This document shows, one piece after another, positions 56,572 through 64,000 of a DNA stretch of 64,000 nucleotides. How positions within the stretch are numbered: position 1 is the first letter of the stretch; each line of letters starts with the position of its first letter. A program made the position numbers and the translations under genes. Under the pieces are notes generated by a model. It saw only the letters and a program-made list of their open reading frames with translations, was not told the DNA's origin and did no database searches. Location of the stretch: the NCBI RefSeq assembly GCF_001685485.1, contig NZ_BDEL01000001.1, forward strand, positions 1,919,501 through 1,983,500. Direction: 5' to 3'. Source of the stretch: Formosa haliotis. GTDB taxonomy: Bacteria > Bacteroidota > Bacteroidia > Flavobacteriales > Flavobacteriaceae.

Positions 56572-56958
56572 ATGGTTCAACAGGTTACAAGAGGCATAAA
56601 AATCTCGGTAGAAACTTCTTTTGAAGGTACATTTTATAGAAATTATAAAATACAGTATGCCTTTGAATATAAAGTTACTATAGAAAATCAAAGTAAAGAT
56701 TCAGTACAGCTAAATGCGCGTCACTGGACTATACTTGATGCCTTAAATAATGTTGAAATTGTTTCTGGCGAAGGTGTTATTGGCTACAAGCCTGTTCTTA
56801 AACCTGGCGAGTCTCATTCTTACAAGTCAGGCTGCATGCTAACCTCTCCTTTTGGCGCTATGCGCGGTTTCTACAATATGGTCAACTTAAATAATACCAA
56901 AAAATTTAAAGTCATAATCCCTACTTTCAAGTTAAGTGCTCCGTTTGCTATAAATTAG
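56572..56958 (+). CDS. apaG: ApaG domain protein
   Basis: 128 residues forming one FN3-like ApaG domain: VTRGIKISVETSFEG, LNARHWTILDALNNVEIVSG, GVIGYKPVLKPGESHSYKSG and GAMRGFYNMV match the family throughout. Often annotated as Co2+/Mg2+ efflux-associated, though the molecular role is unsettled. Monocistronic. Confidence 0.96.
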   Translation: MVQQVTRGIKISVETSFEGTFYRNYKIQYAFEYKVTIENQSKDSVQLNARHWTILDALNNVEIVSGEGVIGYKPVLKPGESHSYKSGCMLTSPFGAMRGFYNMVNLNNTKKFKVIIPTFKLSAPFAIN

Positions 56959-57091
56959 AACACATTAACTTTCATTTCAAAATTTTCCATCCTTCTTTTT
57001 ATATTTTGCTTCTTTATTAAAAGACTGATATTTCCCCCTATTTTAACGAGTTTTTAGGACATTCTAAATCTAGCAACCAAGATAAATATTG

Positions 57092-57099
57092 TACCTTTG
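57092..57099 (+). promoter_or_regulatory. Probable -7 element (TACCTTTG) for pruA
   Basis: Match to TAnnTTTG, 36 bases upstream of the pruA ATG. Confidence 0.5.
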
Positions 57100-57135
57100 G
57101 TTCTAATTTAACAAACTCAATAAACTTATATTATT

Positions 57136-58764
57136 ATGGGAAAAGGATTTTTTAACACACCAATTGCCATTAACGAACCTGTAAGGAGTTATGCTCCTGG
57201 ATCTCCAGAACGCGAATCTGTTTTAGCGGCTTACAAGGAACTTTTTAATAGCAAAGTTGATGTACCTCTATATATTAACGGAAAAGATGTAAAAACTGGA
57301 AATACCAGAACGATGTCTCCTCCGCACGATCACAAACACGTGGTTGGTCAATATCATTTAGCTGAAAAATCTCATGTAGAAGATGCTATTGCAACTGCTC
57401 TTGAAGCTAGAAAAGCATGGTCTCAAATGCCTTGGGAACACAGAGCAGGAATTTTCTTAAAAGCAGCCGAACTTATTCAAGGTCCTTACCGAGATAAAAT
57501 TAATGCTGCAACCATGATTGCACAATCTAAAACAATACATCAAGCAGAAATTGATTCGGCTTGCGAATTGATAGACTTTTTACGTTTTAATGTACAGTTC
57601 ATGACAGACATTTACCATGAACAACCAGAAAGTACAAGCGACGCTTGGAATAAAATTGAATACAGACCTCTTGAAGGATTTACATACGCAGTAACACCTT
57701 TTAACTTTACAGCAATAGCAGGAAACTTACCAGCTTGTATGGCTTTAATGGGAAATGTTGTTGTTTGGAAACCTAGCGACAGCCAAGTATATTCTGCCAA
57801 AGTAATTATGGATATTTTTGAAGAAGCTGGTGTTCCTCCAGGAGTGATTAACGTTGTTTTTGGTGATGCCGAAATGATTACCGATGTTGTCATGTCTAGC
57901 CCAGATTTTTCTGGATTACACTTTACAGGTTCTACACATATTTTTAAAGAACTTTGGAAAAAAATTGGGAACAATATTCACAACTACAAAACGTACCCAA
58001 GAATTGTAGGTGAAACTGGTGGAAAAGATTTTATTGTCGCACACAAAACAGCTAAGCCAAAACAAGTAGCTACAGCTATTGTTAGAGGTGCATTCGAATT
58101 CCAAGGACAAAAATGTAGTGCTGCTTCTCGTGCCTACATAGCAAAAAGTATTTGGGACGAAGTTAAAGACTATGTTATTGAAGATGTAAACTCTTTCAAA
58201 CAAGGGTCACCAGAAGACATGTCGAACTTTGTAACTGCGGTTATTCATGAAGGTTCTTTCGATAAATTAGCTAAATATATAGATGAAGCTAAAGCTGCTA
58301 AAGATGCTGAAATTATTGTTGGAGGTGGATACGATAAAAGTAAAGGTTACTTTATAGAGCCAACTGTTATCTTAACAACAAACCCTAATTACACAACAAT
58401 GAGCACAGAGCTTTTTGGCCCTGTAATAACCATATATGTTTATGAAGATGATGCCTTTAGCGAAACTCTAAAATTAGTTGACGAAACTAGTGAATACGCT
58501 TTAACTGGTGCCATTTTAGCACAAGATCGTTATGCCATTATTGAGGCTACAACAGCTTTACAAAATGCAGCTGGTAATTTCTATATAAACGATAAACCTA
58601 CCGGTGCCGTAGTTGGTATGCAACCTTTTGGAGGCGCAAGAGCCTCTGGAACGAACGACAAAGCGGGTAGCCCACAAAACTTATTACGTTGGGTATCTCC
58701 GAGAATGATTAAAGAAACTTTTGTTACGCCTACAGATTACCGTTACCCATTTTTAGGTGAGTAA
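57136..58764 (+). CDS. pruA: L-glutamate gamma-semialdehyde dehydrogenase (1-pyrroline-5-carboxylate dehydrogenase)
   Basis: A 542-residue aldehyde dehydrogenase that completes proline catabolism to glutamate with NAD+. The P5CDH-specific N-terminus (NEPVRSYAPGSPERESV) separates it from other ALDHs. The general base is in VGETGGKDF and the catalytic cysteine in GQKCSAASRAYI. The length matches the stand-alone eukaryote-like type. The proline dehydrogenase partner is not in this window. Confidence 0.96.
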   Translation: MGKGFFNTPIAINEPVRSYAPGSPERESVLAAYKELFNSKVDVPLYINGKDVKTGNTRTMSPPHDHKHVVGQYHLAEKSHVEDAIATALEARKAWSQMPWEHRAGIFLKAAELIQGPYRDKINAATMIAQSKTIHQAEIDSACELIDFLRFNVQFMTDIYHEQPESTSDAWNKIEYRPLEGFTYAVTPFNFTAIAGNLPACMALMGNVVVWKPSDSQVYSAKVIMDIFEEAGVPPGVINVVFGDAEMITDVVMSSPDFSGLHFTGSTHIFKELWKKIGNNIHNYKTYPRIVGETGGKDFIVAHKTAKPKQVATAIVRGAFEFQGQKCSAASRAYIAKSIWDEVKDYVIEDVNSFKQGSPEDMSNFVTAVIHEGSFDKLAKYIDEAKAAKDAEIIVGGGYDKSKGYFIEPTVILTTNPNYTTMSTELFGPVITIYVYEDDAFSETLKLVDETSEYALTGAILAQDRYAIIEATTALQNAAGNFYINDKPTGAVVGMQPFGGARASGTNDKAGSPQNLLRWVSPRMIKETFVTPTDYRYPFLGE

Positions 58765-58785
58765 GAATCTGTAAAAATCATACAC

Positions 58786-58820
58786 AAAAGCCTGTCTTAC
58801 AACGAGACAGGCTTTTTTTT
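58786..58820 (+). terminator. Rho-independent terminator after pruA
   Basis: Ten-base stem AAGCCTGTCT / AGACAGGCTT with a T8 tail, about 25 bases past the stop. Confidence 0.88.
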
Positions 58821-58887
58821 AAATTAAATATAATTTGGGTGTTCCTTTAAAAATCTGTTTCTTCGTTTTACAACAAATCCACGTTAC

Positions 58888-60000
58888 ATGAAAACTCTTC
58901 TATCCATTTTTAGTCTTATTTTAATAACAAGTTGTAATTCGAATAAATCGACAAACACCAAGGAGAGTTTAGCTTTTTATGTAGGTACTTATACTTCTAA
59001 AAACAGTAAAGGCATTTACAAATACGCCCTAAATACGGATGGAGTTTTTACAAAAATAGGATTAGTTGCCAAAACAGAAAACCCCTCGTTCTTAAGTTTT
59101 AGTTCAGATAAAAAACATCTTATTGCAGCAAATGAAATAGATCTTGAAGGCAGTGAATCCATCACCTGTTTTAGTATTAAAAACGATTCTTTAATACTAA
59201 AAAACAGCATTCCTTCTGGTGGCACCAATCCGTGTTTCGTTACTACAAATTCCGATAATTATGTGCTTGCTACCAATTATTCAAGTGGAACAGTAGCACT
59301 AGCAAGCTTACAAAATGATGGATTATTGACAAAGGTCTTAGATATTCAACAACATGACGGTAATGGCACCACAAGCAGACAAGAAGCACCACACGCCCAC
59401 TCGGCTTGGTTTGAACCTAATAGCAACACTATAATTTCGGTTGACTTAGGAACCAACCAATTGTGGTTTTCTAAAATAGATTCAAACACCAAAGCCTTAA
59501 ACCCTGTTGCTCCTTTTAAATTAGACATGGCAAAAGGTGCAGGACCAAGACATTTAACTTTTCATCCAAATAACAAATGGATCTATGTTTTAAACGAATT
59601 AAACAATACGGTCTCTCGGATAGAAAAATCACCGGACACCACATATCACGTTAAAGAAAGTATTTCTACGCTTCCAGAAAATTTTTCAGGCAACAATACA
59701 AGTGCAGACATACATGTTTCGTTAGACGGTAAGTTTCTTTACACCTCTAACCGAGGTCATAATAGCATTGCTATATTTAAAATCGATTCTACTAAAGGCT
59801 CTCTCAACCCAATAGGGCACGAATCGACAAAAGGTCTGGACCCCAGAAACTTTTCGTTAACCCCAAACAATAATTATATTGTTGTAGCCAACCAAAACTC
59901 CAATAATTTGGTAGCCTTTAAAAGAAATAAAAACGAAGGAACATTAATGTTTACAGACGAAATTAACGCTCCAACTCCGGTTTGTGTATTATTTGAATAA
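58888..60000 (+). CDS. Lactonase-family beta-propeller lipoprotein, copy 1
   Basis: 370 residues with a lipoprotein signal (LILITSCNSN), so membrane-anchored outside the cytoplasm. The rest is a seven-bladed propeller of the YbhE/Pgl lactonase family: FYVGTYTSKNSKGIYKY-like blade 1, QEAPHAHSAWFEP, GAGPRHLTFHPNNKW and LYTSNRGHNSIAIF. Family enzymes open 6-phosphogluconolactone or muconolactone; an exported form probably acts on another lactone or glycan product. The paralogue follows 144 bases downstream. Confidence 0.9.
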   Translation: MKTLLSIFSLILITSCNSNKSTNTKESLAFYVGTYTSKNSKGIYKYALNTDGVFTKIGLVAKTENPSFLSFSSDKKHLIAANEIDLEGSESITCFSIKNDSLILKNSIPSGGTNPCFVTTNSDNYVLATNYSSGTVALASLQNDGLLTKVLDIQQHDGNGTTSRQEAPHAHSAWFEPNSNTIISVDLGTNQLWFSKIDSNTKALNPVAPFKLDMAKGAGPRHLTFHPNNKWIYVLNELNNTVSRIEKSPDTTYHVKESISTLPENFSGNNTSADIHVSLDGKFLYTSNRGHNSIAIFKIDSTKGSLNPIGHESTKGLDPRNFSLTPNNNYIVVANQNSNNLVAFKRNKNEGTLMFTDEINAPTPVCVLFE

Positions 60001-60144
60001 TTAGGCCAAATACAATTTTGGAGGGTGCCTCTTTTTAGTTAATTTTGTGAATCACCTTATTAAAACAACTTCTAGCAAATAAATCGTTAATTAACACGTC
60101 TAAGATTAAATAGTATTCAGCTTTATAAAAACCCCATGTATCCT

Positions 60145-61257
60145 ATGAAAACATTTTTATCTATTTTAAGTTTATGCTTAATTTTAAGTTGTAGTTCACA
60201 TAAATCATCTTCAAAAAAAGCTGATAACTACTCTTTTTTTGTAGGAACGTACACCACAAAAGACAGTAAAGGCATTTACAAATATGCTTTAAACAAAGAT
60301 GGTTCATTTCAGAACATAGGATTACAAGCTATTACCGAGAGCCCTTCATTTATCAGTTTATCTGCTAACAAAGATTACCTAGTTGCTGGTAATAAGCTAG
60401 ACCCAAACCCAGGAAGTTTAACCGCTTTTGCTATAGAAGGTGACTCCCTTATTCTTAAAAACGCTATTACTTCTGGAGGTAAAAATCCGTGTCATGTGGC
60501 TATTAATAAGGATAATTATGTAATTGCAGCAAATTATGGCAGTGGAACTCTTGGCCTTTTTCATTTAAAAAATGATGGTCATTTAAGTAATTTATTAGAT
60601 ACCCAACAACATATTGGAAAAGGGACAACTAGCAGACAAGAAGGTCCTCATGCACATTCATCATATTTTGTTCCGAATAGCGATGAAATTATAACTATAG
60701 ACCTAGGTACTAATGGTTTGTGGTTTTATAAAATTAACAAGGAAAATAATACCCTTCAACCTAATCAGCCTTTAATATTAAATATGGCTGAAGGAGCTGG
60801 CCCTAGACACCTAACCTTTCACCCAAACAACAAGTGGATTTACATTGTAAACGAATTAAATAATACCGTTACAAGAATAGAACGTTCAGGAGAAGGGCAA
60901 TACGCTATTAAAGAAAGTACCTCTATTATTCCTAATGATTTTAAAGGAAGTACAGCTGCTGCAGATATTCATATCTCTTCCGATGGCAAATTTCTATACG
61001 CGTCAAATCGCGGACATAACAGCATTGCAATTTTTACGGTAAATGAAAAAAATGGCGAGTTAACCTCTTTAGGATTTGAATCGACACGAGGAGAAACTCC
61101 AAGAAACTTTTCTTTATCTCCTCATGAAGACTTTATAGTTGTAGCCAATCAAAATTCCGACAATTTAGTATCGTTTAAAAGAGATAAAAAAACAGGATTA
61201 TTAACTTTTGCACACGAAATTAAAGCACCAACACCGTCTTGTGTCATTTTTGAATAA
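60145..61257 (+). CDS. Lactonase-family beta-propeller lipoprotein, copy 2
   Basis: 370 residues from ATG 60145; the ATG at 60136 adds only three residues before the lipoprotein signal. Lipobox LILSCSSH. The same landmarks as copy 1 recur in the same order (TSRQEGPHAHSSYF, GAGPRHLTFHPNNKWIYIVN, ASNRGHNSIAIF), and the length is identical, so this is a tandem duplication that has since diverged. No other genes join the pair. Confidence 0.9.
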   Translation: MKTFLSILSLCLILSCSSHKSSSKKADNYSFFVGTYTTKDSKGIYKYALNKDGSFQNIGLQAITESPSFISLSANKDYLVAGNKLDPNPGSLTAFAIEGDSLILKNAITSGGKNPCHVAINKDNYVIAANYGSGTLGLFHLKNDGHLSNLLDTQQHIGKGTTSRQEGPHAHSSYFVPNSDEIITIDLGTNGLWFYKINKENNTLQPNQPLILNMAEGAGPRHLTFHPNNKWIYIVNELNNTVTRIERSGEGQYAIKESTSIIPNDFKGSTAAADIHISSDGKFLYASNRGHNSIAIFTVNEKNGELTSLGFESTRGETPRNFSLSPHEDFIVVANQNSDNLVSFKRDKKTGLLTFAHEIKAPTPSCVIFE

Positions 61258-61288
61258 TATTGACAAGCATCCATCTTACTAGAAAAAA

Positions 61289-61918
61289 CTAGCCTTTATA
61301 TTTTATAGGAAGGTGAACTATTTTTTTGGTTTCGAAAAATTCTTCATCAAAATAATCACTTAAATTATAAAGCGTTGCCGTTTTATAGTCTTGAAGTTCT
61401 TCGGCCAAATCGCCTCCTTTTAGATATATAATTCCGTTTTTTAATGCGTTTTGCTGTGTTTTAGCAATTTTACCTTTTGTCCAATGCACAAATGTAGGCA
61501 TGGCTGCCACAGCTCTACTAACAATAAAATCGTAAGTATCGTCTATATCTTCAACACGGCTATGGGTGACTTTTACATTGGTTAATTCTAAACCTTCAAC
61601 AACATCTGCAACCACTTTCAACTTTTTGGCAATACTATCTACCAAATGAAAAGAACACTCTGGAAACATTATAGCCAATGGGATTCCTGGAAATCCGCCA
61701 CCAGTACCTACATCCATTAATTTAGTTCCTTCTTTAAATGAAATTAATTTGGCAATCCCCAAAGAATGCAGTACATGACGTAAATACAGTTCATCGATAT
61801 CTTTTCTAGACACCACATTAATTTTTAAATTCCAATCCTGATACAAGCTTTCTAGTTTTTGAAACTTAGAAATTTGCTCTTCTGTTAAATCTGGGAAGTA
61901 CTTTAAGATTAGGTCCAT
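61289..61918 (-). CDS. rsmG: 16S rRNA (guanine(527)-N7)-methyltransferase RsmG
   Basis: A 209-residue RsmG that methylates G527 of 16S rRNA, with SAM motif LMDVGTGGGFPGIPLAI and the preceding LYLRHVLHSL segment. SRAVAAMPTFVHW is the RNA-binding part. Loss of this gene gives low-level streptomycin resistance in other bacteria. Monocistronic and divergent from the desaturase gene. Confidence 0.96.
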   Translation of the reverse strand: MDLILKYFPDLTEEQISKFQKLESLYQDWNLKINVVSRKDIDELYLRHVLHSLGIAKLISFKEGTKLMDVGTGGGFPGIPLAIMFPECSFHLVDSIAKKLKVVADVVEGLELTNVKVTHSRVEDIDDTYDFIVSRAVAAMPTFVHWTKGKIAKTQQNALKNGIIYLKGGDLAEELQDYKTATLYNLSDYFDEEFFETKKIVHLPIKYKG

Positions 61919-61999
61919 TTCATTTTATTTTTGGCAAAAATATACTTTTTAAAGCCATTTTTTTATGATTTAAATAAGAAGTTACGCCGCTTTATTAAT

Positions 62000-62007
62000 T
62001 ATCTTTG
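62000..62007 (+). promoter_or_regulatory. Probable -7 element (TATCTTTG) for the desaturase gene
   Basis: Match to TAnnTTTG, 47 bases upstream of the ATG at 62055. Confidence 0.5.
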
Positions 62008-62054
62008 CCCAAAATAGCAACCTTCTAATTTTGTTGCTATTAAATAATTTATTT

Positions 62055-63155
62055 ATGACTAAACAAATGTTATCGTTTTCACGTACAGATTCTGCAAAAT
62101 TTTTCAGAACACTAAACAAACGTGTTAACGAATATTTTAAAGAGAACAACATTAAACGTACAGGAAACTGGAAATTATGGCTAAAAACAATAATCATGTT
62201 TACCATATTTTTAGCGCCTTACTTTTTAATTCTAACCTTAGATATTCCGCAATGGGCCCAACTTTTACTAACAATAGTTATGGGAATTGGAATGGCAGGA
62301 GTTGGAATGAATGTTATGCACGACGGAAATCACGGAGCCTTTTCGGATAAAGAATGGGTAAACCGATTAATGGGTAGTAGTATTTATATTCTTGCAGGTA
62401 ATGTATATAACTGGCAAGTACAACATAATGTATTACACCACACTTACACCAATATTCACGGCCATGATGAAGATTTAGAAGCTGGACGGATTTTAAGATT
62501 CTCAAGACATTCTGAATGGAAATGGCATCATAAATTTCAACATTACTACTCCGTTTTACTTTACGGTTTATTAACTATTAATTGGGCCATTACTACCGAT
62601 ATTAAACAAATGAGACGCTATATGAAGCGTAAACTATCGTATGGAAAATTCCCAAGTCCAGTATTAAATTGGAGTAAGCTAGTTATTTCAAAAATAATAT
62701 ATGTTAGCATCTGGATTATAATTCCGATGGTCGTTTTAGACTTAGCTTGGTGGAAAATCTTACTTGGTTTTTTCATTATGCACTATACTGCCGGATTAAT
62801 TTTAAGTGTTGTTTTTCAGTTAGCACATGTTATGGAAGATGCCGAAATGCCACTGCCTTCCGAGGATGGTACTATGAAAAACACTTGGGCTATTCACCAG
62901 TTAAAAACTACTGTTAATTTTGGTGCTAAAAGCAGAATTATAAATTGGTATACTGGCGGATTAAACCACCAAGTAGAACATCATATTTTTCCACATATTA
63001 GTCATGTACATTACACCAAGATTTCTAAAATTGTAAAAGAAACGGCTAAAGAATTTAATTTACCATACAACGAATATAAAACTACTCGTAAAGCTATTGC
63101 AGCTCACTTTAACTATTTGCGTGAAATGGGTATGAAACCAGCTTTACAATCTTAA
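62055..63155 (+). CDS. Membrane fatty acid / acyl-CoA desaturase
   Basis: 366 residues from ATG 62055; an upstream in-frame start at 62031 is less likely. Four membrane helices and three histidine boxes: HDGNHG, HNVLHHTYTN and HQVEHHIFPH. The third box has the Q-x-x-HH form of front-end and linoleoyl-CoA type desaturases, but there is no N-terminal cytochrome b5 domain. It inserts a double bond into membrane acyl chains using a di-iron centre. The next gene starts 20 bases downstream. Confidence 0.93.
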   Translation: MTKQMLSFSRTDSAKFFRTLNKRVNEYFKENNIKRTGNWKLWLKTIIMFTIFLAPYFLILTLDIPQWAQLLLTIVMGIGMAGVGMNVMHDGNHGAFSDKEWVNRLMGSSIYILAGNVYNWQVQHNVLHHTYTNIHGHDEDLEAGRILRFSRHSEWKWHHKFQHYYSVLLYGLLTINWAITTDIKQMRRYMKRKLSYGKFPSPVLNWSKLVISKIIYVSIWIIIPMVVLDLAWWKILLGFFIMHYTAGLILSVVFQLAHVMEDAEMPLPSEDGTMKNTWAIHQLKTTVNFGAKSRIINWYTGGLNHQVEHHIFPHISHVHYTKISKIVKETAKEFNLPYNEYKTTRKAIAAHFNYLREMGMKPALQS

Positions 63156-63175
63156 CTAACAGAATTAATTATTAC

Positions 63176-64000
63176 ATGAATCATCCACTTTCTGACAGAA
63201 TTACCAGCCTGCCTGCATCGGCTACATTAGCTATGGCGGCTAAAGCTCGTGAACTAAAAACACAAGGCATCGATATTATTGGATTAAGTTTGGGAGAACC
63301 AGATTTTAATACACCAGAATTCATTAAAGATGCTGCTATTAAAGCGATTAACGACAATTTTAACTCATACTCTCCTGTAGACGGATATGTAGAGTTAAAA
63401 GAAGCGATTATCACAAAATTTAAACGCGACAACAATTTAACGTATACACCTTCACAAATTGTGGTTTCTACTGGAGCTAAACAATCTATTGCTAATATTG
63501 CACAGGTTTTACTTAACCCAGGAGACGAAGTACTTTTACCTGCACCATACTGGGTAAGCTACTCGGCTATTGCGACTTTATGTGAAGCTACTTATAAAGA
63601 AATCCCTTCAACCATTGATAATGATTTCAAAATAACTCCAGAACAGTTAGAGGCTGCTATTACGCCTAAAACTAAAATGGTATTTTTTAATTCGCCAAAT
63701 AACCCAAGTGGAACTATTTATAGCGAAAGTGAATACCGTGCCCTTGCTGAAGTTTTAGAAAAACACCCTAACATTTTCGTTCTTTCTGATGAAATTTACG
63801 AACACATAAACTACGGCGAAAAACACTTTAGCTTTGCTGCCATTCCAAGTATGTACGACCGTACCATTACTGTTAACGGTGTTGCAAAAGCATTTGCCAT
63901 GACAGGATGGAGAATTGGTTATATTGGAGCCCCAGAATGGATCGCTAAAGCTTGTACAAAAATGCAAGGACAAATAACATCTGGAACGAACTGTATTGCA
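63176..64000 (+). CDS. Aspartate-type aminotransferase, 3' end outside window
   Basis: The frame runs from ATG 63176 with no stop through base 64000 (275 codons), so the gene is cut by the window edge. The start MNHPLSDRITSLPASATLAM is that of 1-beta class aspartate aminotransferases. PLP-binding features: STGAKQSIANI, SPNNPSGTIY, LSDEIYEHI and the Schiff-base lysine in NGVAKAFAMTGWRIGY. It probably transfers the amino group between aspartate and 2-oxoglutarate, with possible use of other amino acids or prephenate. Confidence 0.94.
   Translation, partial: MNHPLSDRITSLPASATLAMAAKARELKTQGIDIIGLSLGEPDFNTPEFIKDAAIKAINDNFNSYSPVDGYVELKEAIITKFKRDNNLTYTPSQIVVSTGAKQSIANIAQVLLNPGDEVLLPAPYWVSYSAIATLCEATYKEIPSTIDNDFKITPEQLEAAITPKTKMVFFNSPNNPSGTIYSESEYRALAEVLEKHPNIFVLSDEIYEHINYGEKHFSFAAIPSMYDRTITVNGVAKAFAMTGWRIGYIGAPEWIAKACTKMQGQITSGTNCIA

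Overview
The window is AT-rich chromosomal DNA from a member of the Bacteroidota, most likely a marine Flavobacteriaceae species (inference). The signs are TAnnTTTG-type -7 promoter elements upstream of many genes, a type IX secretion (T9SS) plug-family protein, a relic of a T9SS sorting domain, a complete Na+-NQR operon, an alpha-2-macroglobulin carrying a SusC-like plug module, several ECF sigma factors and few Shine-Dalgarno sequences. Nearly everything is housekeeping DNA; I see no tRNA, rRNA, CRISPR array, prophage or defence island.

Layout. 1-4304: 3' part of a large alpha-2-macroglobulin gene cut by the window start. 4408-9720: an SDR oxidoreductase, then a purine/GTPase block (obg and a fused hpt-adk gene on the minus strand, purK and purE divergently on the plus strand). 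9891-19840: an M3 peptidase, an ECF sigma factor with a zinc anti-sigma protein, a STAS-like gene with a premature stop, a UbiA-like membrane protein, gcvP, and a ketosynthase III / methyltransferase / glycosyltransferase trio. 19841-20427: repeat-filled spacer. 20428-32079: valS, a DUF1573 protein, a PDZ aspartyl protease, an aminotransferase coupled to murB, an ECF sigma/anti-sigma pair, and an operon of a Cys-rich mini-protein, a glycosyltransferase, a sigma factor and a divergent Nramp transporter. 32134-39218: lipA-gap, a TPR hybrid histidine kinase, lpxK, a Nif3-like protein and a coiled-coil zinc-ribbon-family protein that has lost its cysteines. 39329-40668: an intact IS256-family element sitting in the terminator of an ankyrin gene. 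41636-46958: gpmI (frameshifted), a HAD protein, an acetyl-CoA hydrolase/transferase, map, a methyltransferase and a DUF423 protein. 46976-55015: apbE, two small conserved proteins and nqrABCDEF (nqrC frameshifted). 55209-64000: T9SS plug-family protein, apaG, pruA, two tandem lactonase-fold lipoproteins, rsmG, a fatty-acid desaturase and the start of an aspartate-type aminotransferase.

How the genes work together. NqrA-F form the sodium-pumping NADH:quinone oxidoreductase; ApbE attaches FMN to NqrB and NqrC, and the 67-residue protein at 29009 resembles the NqrM maturation factor in layout. Hpt-Adk, PurK and PurE join salvage and de novo purine synthesis. GcvP and LipA both serve the lipoate-dependent glycine cleavage system.

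What deserves a second look: a family of short palindromic repeats whose stem bases covary between copies; two one-base losses in A/T runs (gpmI, nqrC) that look like sequence errors; a nonsense codon in the STAS-like gene; a plug-like module at the bait-region position of the macroglobulin; a T9SS sorting-domain fossil; and family members lacking their hallmark residues (zinc ribbon, Nramp, UbiA-like).
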